Of a DNA stretch of 64,000 nucleotides, positions 9,743 to 18,966 are shown piece by piece. The stretch is from Anderseniella sp. Alg231-50. Lineage in GTDB: Bacteria; Pseudomonadota; Alphaproteobacteria; Rhizobiales; Aestuariivirgaceae. The stretch covers positions 372,001-436,000 of the forward strand of contig NZ_LT703003.1 of the NCBI RefSeq assembly GCF_900149695.1, written 5' to 3'. The notes beneath the pieces are model-generated. The model did not search any database. It was given only the letters and a program-made list of their open reading frames with translations, and was not told the origin of the DNA. A program made the translations under genes and the position numbers. How positions within the stretch are numbered: position 1 is the first letter of the stretch; the number at the start of each line of letters is the position of its first letter.

Positions 9743-10222
9743 ATGAAACAGTTACTACTGGCAGGAATGTGCGCAACAACACTGGCACTGTCAGCGCCAA
9801 TAGCATCGGCGCACGACAACAACGGTCACCGTCACCATCATGGTGACAAACACAAGTCCAAGCACAAGCACAATCATCGCCATTCCGACAAGGGCATTGC
9901 AGTTGCCGTGGGTGCAGCCGCTCTTCTGGCGATTGCGGCGGCTGCCAAGTCACATGAAAACAAGGATTCCTACACCTATCACCGGGGTATCGGCAGCAGG
10001 AGCAACGCGATCTCAGCGTGCCTTCACAAGGCGCAACGCCGCACCGCCAGGCGTGGCGGCTACGGCGTCACCCTGAGAAAGGTCCGTCGCGCCGACCGTA
10101 GAGGTTCAAGCTGGAGGGTTCGCCTTGCCGTAAAACAGCGCCTGGCCGGCGGCGTGAGACGCAATGTGGTGGCGAGATGTGATGTCGCACGCAATCGCGT
10201 CAGCAACTTCTCGTTCCGCTAA
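9743..10222 (+). CDS. Secreted histidine-rich basic protein
   Basis: 159 residues. A Sec signal peptide (KQLLLAGMCATTLALSAPIA, cleavage near ASA-HD) is followed by a stretch with ten histidines in 24 residues alternating with Lys/Arg, then a short hydrophobic Ala-rich segment. The C-terminal arginine-rich domain has two cysteines (SACLHKAQ and ARCDVARN). His clusters of this kind bind Zn, Ni, Co or Cu in other periplasmic proteins, so metal binding is a fair inference. No known family is recognised. ATG at 9743 is preferred over the upstream ATG because AGAAGAGGTG lies before it. The neighbours are other small envelope genes. Confidence 0.7.
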   Translation: MKQLLLAGMCATTLALSAPIASAHDNNGHRHHHGDKHKSKHKHNHRHSDKGIAVAVGAAALLAIAAAAKSHENKDSYTYHRGIGSRSNAISACLHKAQRRTARRGGYGVTLRKVRRADRRGSSWRVRLAVKQRLAGGVRRNVVARCDVARNRVSNFSFR

Positions 10223-10228
10223 AAAGCG

Positions 10229-10260
10229 ATCGGGGCACCGATTCTGATCGATGCCCCGGT
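10229..10260 (+). other. Hairpin between two envelope genes
   Basis: Arms ATCGGGGCACCGAT and ATCGATGCCCCGGT around a 4-nt loop (two mismatches), with no T run. It lies between the His-rich gene and the next gene, so it may attenuate transcription or protect an mRNA end rather than terminate fully. Confidence 0.5.
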
Positions 10261-10282
10261 GCCGCATGAAGAGGACAATCTG

Positions 10283-10990
10283 GTGCAAAAAACAGTAATC
10301 GCGGTTCTTGCGATCGCCGTCGTCACACCGACCGCAGTGGCCCAGGACACACCATTGTTCGGCACAGCAGGCCCGCTGAAGGACGAACTAGTGTTCGACC
10401 CGCCTGACAATGACGCGTTCAATGCCGTGATGACCGGCGAAGAAGCTTCCAGGCTATGCGCCAGGACAGTTGTTTCAAAGTTCGGGCATCGCCCGACCGG
10501 CACCAGCAAGGTCAGCGAGGCAGGCGTTGAAAAATTCCTCATAGAAGGGACCGCCGCCGCTGTTACGCAGACAGACCTAACATACTATTGCCGGGTCGTG
10601 CATGGAGAGGTCGCAGTACTGCATCTCAACAGCGGCAACCGCGCAAATGCGCACGGTGCGGGAATTTTGGGCGTGCAACTGGCTGGCCTGGAGACAACCG
10701 CTCCAGCCGAGCACGTGTCCCGCCATCCGGCCCATCCGGCCGGTGCCAACCCCGGACACGACCTCAAGTTTCTGCGCAAGGCCTGCAGGCACGAATTGCG
10801 GCGTCACCTGGCTTATGACTTTAATGGGCCAACAGCGGCAATCCGGTTGAGGCATTCTCATCTTGAAGGGCGCACGTTGCACGGCCATGGCCAGATATCC
10901 TGGCGCGACGGTGGCGTCAGCAGGGTCAATTACGCCTGCAAATTTGACCGCCTCGGGCACGTGACGGACGGTCACTACGGATATTACTGA
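10283..10990 (+). CDS. Secreted protein of unknown function
   Basis: 235 residues from GTG at 10283, chosen because AAGAGGA lies 9 bp upstream and the signal peptide begins at once (KTVIAVLAIAVVTPTAVAQD). The mature part has four cysteines (RLCART, YYCRVV, KACRHE, YACKFD) and is His-rich toward the C-terminus (RHSHLEGRTLHGHGQ). I do not recognise a family. It sits 60 bp after the His-rich protein gene and 19 bp before the L,D-transpeptidase gene, so it is likely part of one envelope operon. Confidence 0.6.
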   Translation: MQKTVIAVLAIAVVTPTAVAQDTPLFGTAGPLKDELVFDPPDNDAFNAVMTGEEASRLCARTVVSKFGHRPTGTSKVSEAGVEKFLIEGTAAAVTQTDLTYYCRVVHGEVAVLHLNSGNRANAHGAGILGVQLAGLETTAPAEHVSRHPAHPAGANPGHDLKFLRKACRHELRRHLAYDFNGPTAAIRLRHSHLEGRTLHGHGQISWRDGGVSRVNYACKFDRLGHVTDGHYGYY

Positions 10991-11009
10991 TGCAACTTCG
11001 GAAGTTATC

Positions 11010-12014
11010 ATGAGTGAGATGAAAACAAACAGGCTGTCACGCAGAACCGCAGTTGCGGCAATGGCCGCCTTTGGTTTTGCTGCCGGATTTGCGCCCGGCA
11101 TCGCCAAGCAGGTTTACAAGGAAGCCCATGAGTTAAAGCCTGGAGAATTCTCATGGCATCCGGAACGGGCAAAATCCGGACCGGTTTCCATCATCGTGTC
11201 GTTGCCCGACCAGCTGGTGCATGTGTATCGCAACGGTATCCGCATTGCCGTGTCGACCTGTTCGACCGGCAAGAAAGGCCACCGCACCCCGACCGGCGTG
11301 TTCACCATCTTGCAGAAAGACAAGCATCACCACTCGTCCACCTACAACAATGCGTCAATGCCCAACATGAACCGGCTGACCTGGTCGGGAATTGCGCTGC
11401 ACGCCGGGCGCTTGCCCGGCTACCCGGCGTCGCATGGCTGTATCAGACTGCCGCTGAAGTTTTCCGCACTGCTGTTCACCGTCACGCATCTCGGTACACC
11501 GGTCATCATTGCCAGCGGCCACACCCAGCCGCGCGAAGTGGTCCACCCCGGCATGGTGCTTGCCCAGTATGCGGAAAGTGAATTTGAAGCCGCCGTTGCG
11601 AAGTTGAAAGGCAAGCACATCCCCAAAAACACCGGCACCTCAACCTCGGTCATTGTTAGTCGTGCCGACCAGCAGATACTGATCATGGAAAACGGTGAAA
11701 TCGTCGCAGAGGGCAAAGCTTCCATTCGCAATCCCCAGACCCCGCTCGGGGAACATGTGTTCGTGCTGAACCGGCCCCATGACGGCCGCAGGGGCCTGGC
11801 GTGGCACGCTGTTGGACATCACCATTCGCTGAGCAACGGCTTTCATGAACCGGAGGAACAGGTGATCAAGCGCATCAATGCGGACCGCGCCTCGATTGCG
11901 GCCCTGCAGCAGCGCATGCACCCGGGCATGATGCTGGTGATGACGGACCTGCCGCTGGATCCTTCACGCCGGTCCGGGAAAGATTTCGTCATCGTCACCC
12001 AGGCCGAAGGCTGA
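11010..12014 (+). CDS. L,D-transpeptidase, YkuD family
   Basis: Periplasmic enzyme that forms 3-3 peptidoglycan cross-links or attaches proteins to peptidoglycan. The YkuD domain covers about residues 57-170, with the catalytic motif SHGCIRLP (Cys at about 144) and an upstream active-site His in IALHAGRLPG. The N-terminus NRLSRRTAVAAMAAFGFAAG looks like a twin-arginine signal. The C-terminal half (SRADQQILIMENGEIV, then PQTPLGEHVF) resembles a second, cysteine-less YkuD-like segment, as seen in some rhizobial homologues. 334 residues. It overlaps no neighbour but lies close between secreted-protein genes. Confidence 0.9.
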   Translation: MSEMKTNRLSRRTAVAAMAAFGFAAGFAPGIAKQVYKEAHELKPGEFSWHPERAKSGPVSIIVSLPDQLVHVYRNGIRIAVSTCSTGKKGHRTPTGVFTILQKDKHHHSSTYNNASMPNMNRLTWSGIALHAGRLPGYPASHGCIRLPLKFSALLFTVTHLGTPVIIASGHTQPREVVHPGMVLAQYAESEFEAAVAKLKGKHIPKNTGTSTSVIVSRADQQILIMENGEIVAEGKASIRNPQTPLGEHVFVLNRPHDGRRGLAWHAVGHHHSLSNGFHEPEEQVIKRINADRASIAALQQRMHPGMMLVMTDLPLDPSRRSGKDFVIVTQAEG

Positions 12015-12039
12015 CCCGCAACAAGAGAAGAGATAACTC

Positions 12040-12615
12040 ATGGAAACCAGCTCAAAACTGCTTCTCACAGGCCTTGTAATTGGCATCGTATCAACTGCCG
12101 GGACAGTACAGGCCGCACCGAGTTTTGATTGCAGCAAGGCCGCCACAGCGGTTGAAAACATGATCTGCGATCATCAGAAGATTGCCCAACTGGACAGTGA
12201 CCTGGCCGATGCATACAAGACTGCCCTTCGCGATTCCCCCTGGGCATCTGCAAACAGACGCATCCGTGCCGAACAGAAACAGTGGATTGCGCAACGCAAC
12301 CGCTGCGAAACTCCACGCTGTCTGCGTCAGAGCTATCACCAGCGTATCAGCGTTCTATACGGCGAAGTCGCCGGCTCCGGACCCGACAGCGCAACCGTAC
12401 AGGCAGCCCTTGACACCATGAAAGCAAATTGCCGCGACCGGGCCGCCCATGTGTTCCACACACGTCAATCCAACATCGATACAAAATATGAAGGCCAGCG
12501 CACCGACGGAACTCATGCAGTCAACGGCACAGTTTACCTGCGCAGTGTCGAAGAAACCTTCCAGTGCTCGTTCAACAGTGATGGAACAAAGATCGGCCAG
12601 TTCATCGTAAACTGA
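12040..12615 (+). CDS. Secreted LprI-like protein (DUF1311)
   Basis: 191 residues with a Sec signal peptide ending near VQAAPSF. The LprI N-terminal domain pattern follows: FDCSKAATAVENMIC, then LDSDLADAYKTAL, QWIAQRNRC and CLRQSYHQRISVLY, with the conserved cysteines. Family members include mycobacterial LprI, a lysozyme inhibitor, but most are uncharacterised envelope proteins. The last 60 residues, with two more cysteines, are not recognised. It lies 25 bp after the L,D-transpeptidase gene and is likely cotranscribed with it. Confidence 0.8.
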   Translation: METSSKLLLTGLVIGIVSTAGTVQAAPSFDCSKAATAVENMICDHQKIAQLDSDLADAYKTALRDSPWASANRRIRAEQKQWIAQRNRCETPRCLRQSYHQRISVLYGEVAGSGPDSATVQAALDTMKANCRDRAAHVFHTRQSNIDTKYEGQRTDGTHAVNGTVYLRSVEETFQCSFNSDGTKIGQFIVN

Positions 12616-12844
12616 CGCTGACGGCGGTTGGCAGACACAATTTCTTCACAACAAACCCACTTATCAACAGGCCGCAATTATGCTACGCCCCTGCGCACGC
12701 AAATTGTTAGTAGTTTTCTGAACGACCCCGGTATAGCCGAGAAGCCCAGTGATCTCCCGACAATGTAAAGCGGAACGACCGGCCTGTCCGTCTGCACAAG
12801 GCAGCGCGGGGGCCAAATGAGCATTGAACAAGGAAATACAATCA

Positions 12845-13054
12845 ATGACTATCGGTACCGTAAAATTCTTCAACACCACTAAAGGGTATGGCTTTATCGA
12901 GCCTGAAGATGGTTCCAAGGACGCTTTTGTCCACATTTCTGCTGTAGAGCGCGCCGGCATGTCCACGCTGAACGAAGGCCAGAAGGTCGAGTTTGAACTG
13001 GTTACCGACCGCAAGTCCGGCAAGATGTCCGCTGACAACCTCAAAGCTGTTTGA
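12845..13054 (+). CDS. cspA: Cold-shock-domain protein, CspA family
   Basis: 69-residue single-stranded nucleic-acid-binding protein. The RNA-binding motifs KGYGFIEPE (RNP1) and DAFVHIS (RNP2) are intact. ATG at 12845 with AAGGAAA upstream is the true start; the in-frame TTG at 12824 is not. The leader back to the previous gene is about 229 bp and could fold, as expected for cold-shock mRNAs. A strong terminator follows. Confidence 0.95.
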   Translation: MTIGTVKFFNTTKGYGFIEPEDGSKDAFVHISAVERAGMSTLNEGQKVEFELVTDRKSGKMSADNLKAV

Positions 13055-13079
13055 GTCAAACACTCAGGGTAAGTTTGAG

Positions 13080-13115
13080 CCGGTTTGCCGGGGTTCCCGG
13101 CAAGCCGGTTTTTTT
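13080..13115 (+). terminator. Rho-independent terminator after cspA
   Basis: CCGGTTTGCCGGG pairs with CCCGGCAAGCCGG (one G-T pair), followed by seven T. Confidence 0.95.
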
Positions 13116-13174
13116 CGCCATGAATGTTCATGTTTTGATCTTTTTAATTTGCAGAATCGCGGTATGCTGGTGGA

Positions 13175-14335
13175 ATGGATTTTTCCGAGACAGCAATTCT
13201 GATCGGCGAGACTGCCGTGACATGGGGTCATTTGACCGTGTTTGCCGCAACCGTGGCGCTGGCGTTGCTGGTCGCAACGGTCGTTCTGGCCTGGCGCGCA
13301 GCCAGCGGTGGCGGACAGCAGTCGATAGATGCCATGCGCCGGGCTGCCGAACTTGAAACCAAGCTGGCTGAAATGTCCGGACAACTGCGCGGCCTGGCTG
13401 AACATTCCGCTTCGACACAGGCGCATCTGACGCAAACGCTGGACACCCGTCTTGACCAGGTATCGCAACGCCTTGGCGCGGGTTTGAACGAAAGCAGCCA
13501 GCGCACAACCCAGTCGCTGCAAAAACTCAATGAACGCCTGGCGGTCATAGATACTGCCCAGACCAACCTGACCAACCTCTCATCGGAGATGCTGAGCCTT
13601 CGCGACATTCTGGCCAACAAACAATCACGGGGCGCTTACGGACAGGCCCGGATGGAAGCTATTATCCGCGACGGCCTGCACTCAACCGCCTATTCGTTCC
13701 AGACCACACTGTCGAACGGAACACGCCCCGATTGCCTTGTCCGCCTGCCGGAGAATGATATCTCCGTCGTGATCGATGCCAAATTTCCGCTGGAAGGCTT
13801 TAACGCCTTGAAGCAGGCAGGTCCGGATGAGGATCCAAAGCCCCTTCAACAGCGCTTCAGGGCCGATGTGCTGAAACACATCAAGGACATTTCGGAGAAA
13901 TACCTGCTCAAGGGGGAAACCCACGAGACAGCCATCATGTTCGTGCCGTCGGAGTCGATCTATGCGGACCTGCATGAGAACTTTGAAGACATTATCCAGC
14001 GTGCCCATCGCAAGCATGTCATCATTGCCTCACCCAATGTCCTGATGTTGCTGGTGCAGACAATGCAGGCGGTATTCAAGGATGCGCGAATGCGCGAACA
14101 GGCCGTGGTCATTCAGACCGAAGTGGTTCGGTTGATGGACGATGTCGGGCGCATGCATGACAGGGTACTGGACCTGCAGCGTCATTTTGGCCAGGCTGGA
14201 AAAGACATCGAGAAGATCGTCATTTCATCCGACAAGATCTCGCGGCGCGGCGCGAAGATAGAACAGGTTGAATTTGCAGAGCCCGCACAACGTGATGGCG
14301 ATGCATCGCCACCACGTCTTGTCGCCGGTGAATAA
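13175..14335 (+). CDS. rmuC: DNA recombination protein RmuC
   Basis: 386 residues: an N-terminal membrane anchor (about residues 19-40), a coiled-coil region (about 50-140), and the RmuC nuclease-like domain with RPDCLVRLP then VVIDAKFPLEGF, which fits a PD-(D/E)xK fold. RmuC proteins limit inversions at short inverted repeats; the biochemical activity is poorly defined. The start ATG at 13175 has no strong ribosome site. It is convergent with tadG. Confidence 0.93.
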   Translation: MDFSETAILIGETAVTWGHLTVFAATVALALLVATVVLAWRAASGGGQQSIDAMRRAAELETKLAEMSGQLRGLAEHSASTQAHLTQTLDTRLDQVSQRLGAGLNESSQRTTQSLQKLNERLAVIDTAQTNLTNLSSEMLSLRDILANKQSRGAYGQARMEAIIRDGLHSTAYSFQTTLSNGTRPDCLVRLPENDISVVIDAKFPLEGFNALKQAGPDEDPKPLQQRFRADVLKHIKDISEKYLLKGETHETAIMFVPSESIYADLHENFEDIIQRAHRKHVIIASPNVLMLLVQTMQAVFKDARMREQAVVIQTEVVRLMDDVGRMHDRVLDLQRHFGQAGKDIEKIVISSDKISRRGAKIEQVEFAEPAQRDGDASPPRLVAGE

Positions 14336-14371
14336 GGAAGACCATTCAACCCGATCCGCTTACCCGCAAGC

Positions 14372-15694
14372 TTATTTGGAGAGGAAAATAGCCTTTGCAA
14401 TCTGCTGTTGAATTTCCTCGAATGCGCGGGTCAGATCGTTGGAGCTTTCAGCCTTGAAGAAGTGCTTGTCCGGATCGGTGGAACAATTCCGCAACCGGGT
14501 TTCGGTAGCATTGTCCTTGAGGGCAAACGCGATGGTAATAACCGTGATCTGATCTGCGGACTTGATGTTGGAGCACAGCTTGGTGAGGTTGTCTTCACCG
14601 TCGAAACGGTCCCTGGAGTTGCCGGGCCCGAATGCCGGGGTCGTCTGCTTGCCGTCGGTCAGGACCACAATGAACTTCTTGTTTTCTTCATCGGTGTGGC
14701 TGCGGGCGGCAAACGGTGCGCCCGGTTCCAGCAAATGCCAGCCGAATTCAACACCAAGTGAAATATTGGTGTAGCCGTATGGCTCCATGGCCTGAAGCTG
14801 GCCAACGATGTCAGAATGGTTCGACGACAGTTCACGGACCTGCAGCTGATTTGCCTGATAGCCGTTTCCGTTATGCTTGTATCCGTCGCAATGGTAATTG
14901 GCCTGGCCCTTGTAACTGCCGAACTTGGCCGGCGTTGCCTGGCCCCACTTTGATTTGTCGGAACCTCCCGGCGTGGCGGAAGTGGTGTTGTACGGATACT
15001 GGCGGTCATAGGTGCAACCGGTCCAGTTGCCACCACCGGCACCAACAACATGGCTGGCGGGCAGTGTCGTGTAAACATTGTGCGAAAACGGAACCAGGCC
15101 GAACTCGACTTCGGCATTATTGCCGTTGTCGGTCAGGCCATTGACCATATCGATCGCTGCCTTGCGCATGGTGACGTATTTCTGCTGGCCTGCGGAGTAG
15201 GATTCCATCGAAGATGAATAATCCAGCACAAGTGCGATTTCGGCCCGCGACGGCAGATTGATCCTGACGCTCGAGCTTGCGCCTACATTGAATTCGTTAA
15301 AGCCGCCGACCCGCAGCAGGGTAGAAGGCAGGCCGCCATTGTACGTGACAGTGAGGTTGTCATTATCAAAGCTGACCTCCGGCGCGCCTTTCAACTTGTC
15401 GGCAAATCCGCCCTGCAGATTGGCTTCAAAAGTATCGATAGCAATCTTGCTGCGGACGGTATCGGAGGTGCCTGGCTTTGCGGCGGCCCCGGCCAGGGCG
15501 CCGGCGTCGAGCGAAGCCTGGACAGCGGCTCGTGCAGCGTCCACCCGGTAAAAATCAATCGCAGCACCGGCTGCGAGAATCATCGGAACCGCTACAAGCC
15601 CGGCAATCAGTGCCACTGCACCTTGTGTGTCGCGGGAAAACCCGTCTGCCTGTTGCCTGATAGCGGTTTTGATCCTGTTAGAACCGTATGTCAT
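14372..15694 (-). CDS. tadG: TadG-type pilus protein with von Willebrand A domain
   Basis: 440 residues. The N-terminal TadE/G pseudopilin-like segment (DTQGAVALIAGLVAVPMILA) gives a single membrane helix. A vWA domain follows, with the MIDAS motif DYSSS at about 158-162 and a later VLTDGKQT. Tad pilus minor components of this kind are exported to the periplasm. ATG at 15694 with AGGGAG upstream is chosen over an upstream start that would add an unrelated segment. The gene lies about 18 kb from the main tad locus, on its own, but has a CtrA-like site upstream (15834-15848) of the same type as the tad genes. Confidence 0.85.
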   Translation of the reverse strand: MTYGSNRIKTAIRQQADGFSRDTQGAVALIAGLVAVPMILAAGAAIDFYRVDAARAAVQASLDAGALAGAAAKPGTSDTVRSKIAIDTFEANLQGGFADKLKGAPEVSFDNDNLTVTYNGGLPSTLLRVGGFNEFNVGASSSVRINLPSRAEIALVLDYSSSMESYSAGQQKYVTMRKAAIDMVNGLTDNGNNAEVEFGLVPFSHNVYTTLPASHVVGAGGGNWTGCTYDRQYPYNTTSATPGGSDKSKWGQATPAKFGSYKGQANYHCDGYKHNGNGYQANQLQVRELSSNHSDIVGQLQAMEPYGYTNISLGVEFGWHLLEPGAPFAARSHTDEENKKFIVVLTDGKQTTPAFGPGNSRDRFDGEDNLTKLCSNIKSADQITVITIAFALKDNATETRLRNCSTDPDKHFFKAESSNDLTRAFEEIQQQIAKAIFLSK

Positions 15695-15833
15695 GCCGTA
15701 ACTCCCTGTATTGTTCACGCCGCCGGAGTCCAAGACCGGTACATGTGAGAAACTAATTGGAAACAACACAGCAAGCTTCGGGCCAAACATGCCGGACGCA
15801 GTGTGTGACCCTCCAAAACAGGGGAGCAGGATT

Positions 15834-15848
15834 TAAACAGATAGTTAA
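15834..15848 (-). promoter_or_regulatory. CtrA-like site upstream of tadG
   Basis: TAAA-N7-TTAA, followed by C, on the plus strand; one mismatch from the CtrA consensus TTAA-N7-TTAA. It lies 140 bp upstream of the tadG start. Confidence 0.45.
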
Positions 15849-15902
15849 CTCTGTCGGTATTTTCCGCGAGTTTTCCGGGAAAAAACCGTTAATGCACGCT
15901 GT

Positions 15903-16508
15903 TTACAGCGATCGCCGCGCCTTTACGGCGGCTGCAAGCGTGCCCTCGTCAAGGTAATCCAGCTCACCGCCGACCGGCACGCCGTGTGCCAATCTGGTCA
16001 CCTTTACGCCCGATCCTTCAAGCTGGTCCATGATGTAATGGGCGGTGGTCTGGCCATCCACGGTGGCATTGACGGCAATCATCACCTCTTTCACGCCACC
16101 GCCTGTCACCCGCCCCACCAGCTCGGCAATGCCAAGGTCTTCCGGCCTGATGCCGTCAATTGCAGACAGAGTACCGCCAAGCACGTGATAAACGCCTGAA
16201 ATCGCAGAAGCGCGCTCAAGCGCCCACAGATCCGCGACCTCTTCGACCACACAAATCTGGGTAGCGTCACGCCGCGGGTCGGAACACAATGTGCACGGAT
16301 TGACCACATCCACATTGCCGCAAACACCGCATTCGGAGACTTTCTCCAGTACGTCTGCAAGCGCGGCGCCGAGCGGTTGCATCAGTTTTTCCCGGTTCTT
16401 GACCAGATGCAGCGCGGCACGCCGAGCAGAGCGTGGCCCCAGGCCAGGCAAACGGGACAGCAACTGGATGAGGCGTTCAATTTCAACCCCGACAACATTA
16501 CGCTTCAT
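15903..16508 (-). CDS. recR: Recombination mediator RecR
   Basis: 201 residues. The order is a helix-hairpin-helix region ([19 protein letters not shown]), a four-cysteine zinc finger ([16 protein letters not shown]), and a Toprim domain ([13 protein letters not shown], then [14 protein letters not shown]). Works with RecO/RecF loading RecA at gaps. ATG at 16508 is the true start. Third gene of the dnaX-ybaB-recR row, 73 bp after ybaB. Confidence 0.96.
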   Translation of the reverse strand: MKRNVVGVEIERLIQLLSRLPGLGPRSARRAALHLVKNREKLMQPLGAALADVLEKVSECGVCGNVDVVNPCTLCSDPRRDATQICVVEEVADLWALERASAISGVYHVLGGTLSAIDGIRPEDLGIAELVGRVTGGGVKEVMIAVNATVDGQTTAHYIMDQLEGSGVKVTRLAHGVPVGGELDYLDEGTLAAAVKARRSL

Positions 16509-16581
16509 GAGAGTACCTGACCGCCGGACCCATCTGCGCTCCCAAAAACGCAGGCTGCTGCTTCGCGAAACGCCGCAAACA

Positions 16582-16908
16582 TCACATGCCCGGTATATTG
16601 AAGCCGGGCGGCAGCGCCATGCCGCCGGTGACATCCTTCATCTGATCTGCCACCAGCTGATCAACCTTGGCCCTGGCTTCATTGTAGGCCGCCATAAGCA
16701 GATCCTCGAGAATTTCCTTCTCTTCAGGCTTCATCAGGCTGTCGTCCACCTCAATCGACTGCATCAGGTTCTTGCCGTTCAACGTTACCTTGACCAGACC
16801 TGCTCCGGCCTGGCCCGTCACGGTCATTTCGTCCAGGCGAGCCTGCATATCGGCCATCTTGGTCTGCATTTCCTGAACCTGCTTCATCATATTGCCGATA
16901 TTTTTCAT
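16582..16908 (-). CDS. YbaB/EbfC nucleoid-associated protein
   Basis: 108 residues with the family pattern: an amphipathic N-terminal helix [18 protein letters not shown], the central [14 protein letters not shown] segment, and [14 protein letters not shown]. Dimeric DNA-binding protein. It lies between dnaX and recR in the order conserved across most bacteria. Confidence 0.94.
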   Translation of the reverse strand: MKNIGNMMKQVQEMQTKMADMQARLDEMTVTGQAGAGLVKVTLNGKNLMQSIEVDDSLMKPEEKEILEDLLMAAYNEARAKVDQLVADQMKDVTGGMALPPGFNIPGM

Positions 16909-16965
16909 TGAGCCCTTACCTTGTTCATTCCGGAATTCATTGCAGATTACACATTTCGTGGAGTT

Positions 16966-18795
16966 TCAGTCAGCCAGATCATCAGTGGCTTCTTCATCAA
17001 ACCCGTGCTGTTCGTCAATCGGCGCCGCGGTTTCCGCCCTCAAGTCACGCACTTCCATGATTTCAGCCCGTGGAAACCCCTTCAATACGGCCTGTACGTC
17101 ATCGCTTTCACGTGCCCGGCGAAACAGATCGTCACGGCGCTCGCGCTTTTGATCCGCAATGGTCTGGCCGGGTGTCTGTGATGTAGACACCGAGACAATC
17201 CAGCGATTTCCCGTCCAGGCCTCAAGGCGGCGGGAAAGCTCGTTTGCTATGCCGGCGGGCGCATCAGGCAACAGTGACAATTCAATGCGCCCTGTGCCGA
17301 CCGATACAGGCAGCACGTGGCGCTCCAGCTCGCGCACCAGTTTCACATCGCGCTTGCTGGATACATAGGCGACCAGTTCATCAAATGACGCAAATCCGGT
17401 TGGCTGTGGCGGTTTTTCAGCCGCATTGCCGTCATCATCGTGTTCGGCCGGCTTGAGTTGCGCCGCGGTCATCACCGGCGCATGGGTAACCGGCGGCGAA
17501 CCGGGAACCTGAGCCGGCGTTGGCGATGACGTTGCAACCGAAGACCCTGTCTCCGTGCCTGCAGCGGACGAAGACGCGGCGGCCTGCGCGGACGACGCGG
17601 CACTGCCGCTATCTGCTCCCTTTACAATGCGGGCCAGTTCTTCGGGCGCCGGCATGTCGGCAACGTGCGCCATCCGGATCAGCAGCATCTCCGCCGCCAT
17701 CAGGGCATTGTTGGCACGCGAGACCTCCTCCATGCCTTTCAACAGCATCTGCCAGCTGCGAGCCAGCACCGGCATGGCAAGCTTGCCGGCAAACTCCTTG
17801 CCCCTGGTTCGCTCGGCCTGTGACACCGCAGCGTCATCTGCAGATTTTGGCGACACTTTCAGCTTGGTGACCCAGTGCACGAAACCGGCAAGATCAGCCA
17901 TGATCACTTCCGGATCCGCGCCCAGATTGTGCTGCGCCTCGAGTTCATCCATGGCCGCTGCCGCATCGCCGCGCATGACGGCGTCAAACAGGTCGATGAT
18001 GCGAGCCCGGTCAGACAGGCCCAGCATCGACTGTACATCGTCGGCACGAACCTGGTCGGTTCCGTAGGCAATGGCCTGATCGAGCAGGGACAGGCCATCA
18101 CGAACCGAGCCTTCCGCGGCGCGCGCTATCATGCCCAACGCCTCGGTCTCGGCCTTGACACCCTCCAGATCGGAAATCCGCTGGAAATGGTCGACCAGCA
18201 GCCCGGCCTCGAGGCGGCGCAGATCGAAGCGCTGGCACCGCGACAGAACCGTCACCGGCACCTTGCGGATTTCAGTCGTGGCAAAAATGAACTTCACATG
18301 CGGCGGCGGCTCTTCAAGTGTCTTCAGCAAGGCGTTGAAGGCGGCTGTGGACAGCATGTGCACTTCGTCGATGATGTAGACCTTGTAGCGCGCTGATGCC
18401 GGCTTGTATTTCACCGCATCATTGATTTCGCGGACATTGTCGACGCCTGTGTGAGACGCCGCATCCATCTCGATCACATCCACATGACGCGATTCAAGAA
18501 TGGCGTCGCAGTGCTCGCCCTTTACCGACAGGTCGACGGACGGACCGGTGTCCTCGCCGGCCTTTTGAAAATTCAGCGCGCGGGCAATGAGGCGGGCGGT
18601 GGTGGTCTTGCCGATGCCGCGAACACCGGTGAGCATGTAGGCCTGTGCAATACGGCCGGAGGCAAATGCATTGGTGAGCGTGCGCACCATCGCATCCTGA
18701 CCGATCAGGTCCTCAAAGGTCTGCGGGCGATACTTGCGCGCCAGCACCCGATAGGGCGTGTTGGGATTTGTGGTGTTTTCTGCTGTTTCAGACAT
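16966..18795 (-). CDS. dnaX: DNA polymerase III subunit tau/gamma
   Basis: 609 residues. Clamp-loader AAA+ ATPase with Walker A GVRGIGKTTTARLIA, DEVHMLS (Walker B) and the sensor region TVLSRCQRFDLRR. The segment that carries a Cys4 zinc knuckle in E. coli has a single cysteine here (GEHCDAILESRHVD), as I recall for other alphaproteobacteria. The C-terminal part, with a long Ala/Ser/Pro linker, is the tau extension. ATG at 18795 is the true start; the frame upstream runs through the SRP RNA gene. Confidence 0.96.
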   Translation of the reverse strand: MSETAENTTNPNTPYRVLARKYRPQTFEDLIGQDAMVRTLTNAFASGRIAQAYMLTGVRGIGKTTTARLIARALNFQKAGEDTGPSVDLSVKGEHCDAILESRHVDVIEMDAASHTGVDNVREINDAVKYKPASARYKVYIIDEVHMLSTAAFNALLKTLEEPPPHVKFIFATTEIRKVPVTVLSRCQRFDLRRLEAGLLVDHFQRISDLEGVKAETEALGMIARAAEGSVRDGLSLLDQAIAYGTDQVRADDVQSMLGLSDRARIIDLFDAVMRGDAAAAMDELEAQHNLGADPEVIMADLAGFVHWVTKLKVSPKSADDAAVSQAERTRGKEFAGKLAMPVLARSWQMLLKGMEEVSRANNALMAAEMLLIRMAHVADMPAPEELARIVKGADSGSAASSAQAAASSSAAGTETGSSVATSSPTPAQVPGSPPVTHAPVMTAAQLKPAEHDDDGNAAEKPPQPTGFASFDELVAYVSSKRDVKLVRELERHVLPVSVGTGRIELSLLPDAPAGIANELSRRLEAWTGNRWIVSVSTSQTPGQTIADQKRERRDDLFRRARESDDVQAVLKGFPRAEIMEVRDLRAETAAPIDEQHGFDEEATDDLAD

Positions 18796-18832
18796 AACCC
18801 GCCGGTTTGCCGGCCTTGAGCCGCTTTTGAAG

Positions 18833-18930
18833 TGGGAGGCTGGACGGGCAACCCGAACCAAACTCACTAGGGCTGCTTCCTTCCGGACCTGACCCGGTTG
18901 GCGAGCGATGCGTCTGCTGCCAACCTCCCA
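18833..18930 (-). ncRNA. ffs: Signal recognition particle RNA (4.5S type)
   Basis: On the minus strand the region carries the SRP domain IV core GGTCAGGTCCGGAAGGAAGC with its symmetric loop. The outer ends TGGGAGG and CCTCCCA pair, giving a molecule of about 98 nt. It lies 37 bp upstream of the dnaX start, a position seen in many alphaproteobacteria. A TATAGA box lies just upstream (18934-18939). Confidence 0.95.
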
Positions 18931-18933
18931 CCT

Positions 18934-18966
18934 TCTATATCGGACGGATTGAGGCGCGATGCAAGA
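18934..18966 (-). promoter_or_regulatory. Putative promoter of the SRP RNA gene
   Basis: Reading the minus strand, TTGCAT is followed by 19 bp and TATAGA (or 17 bp and GATATA). The RNA 5' end predicted from the closing stem starts within 10 bp. The spacing of the first pairing is a little long. Confidence 0.35.
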
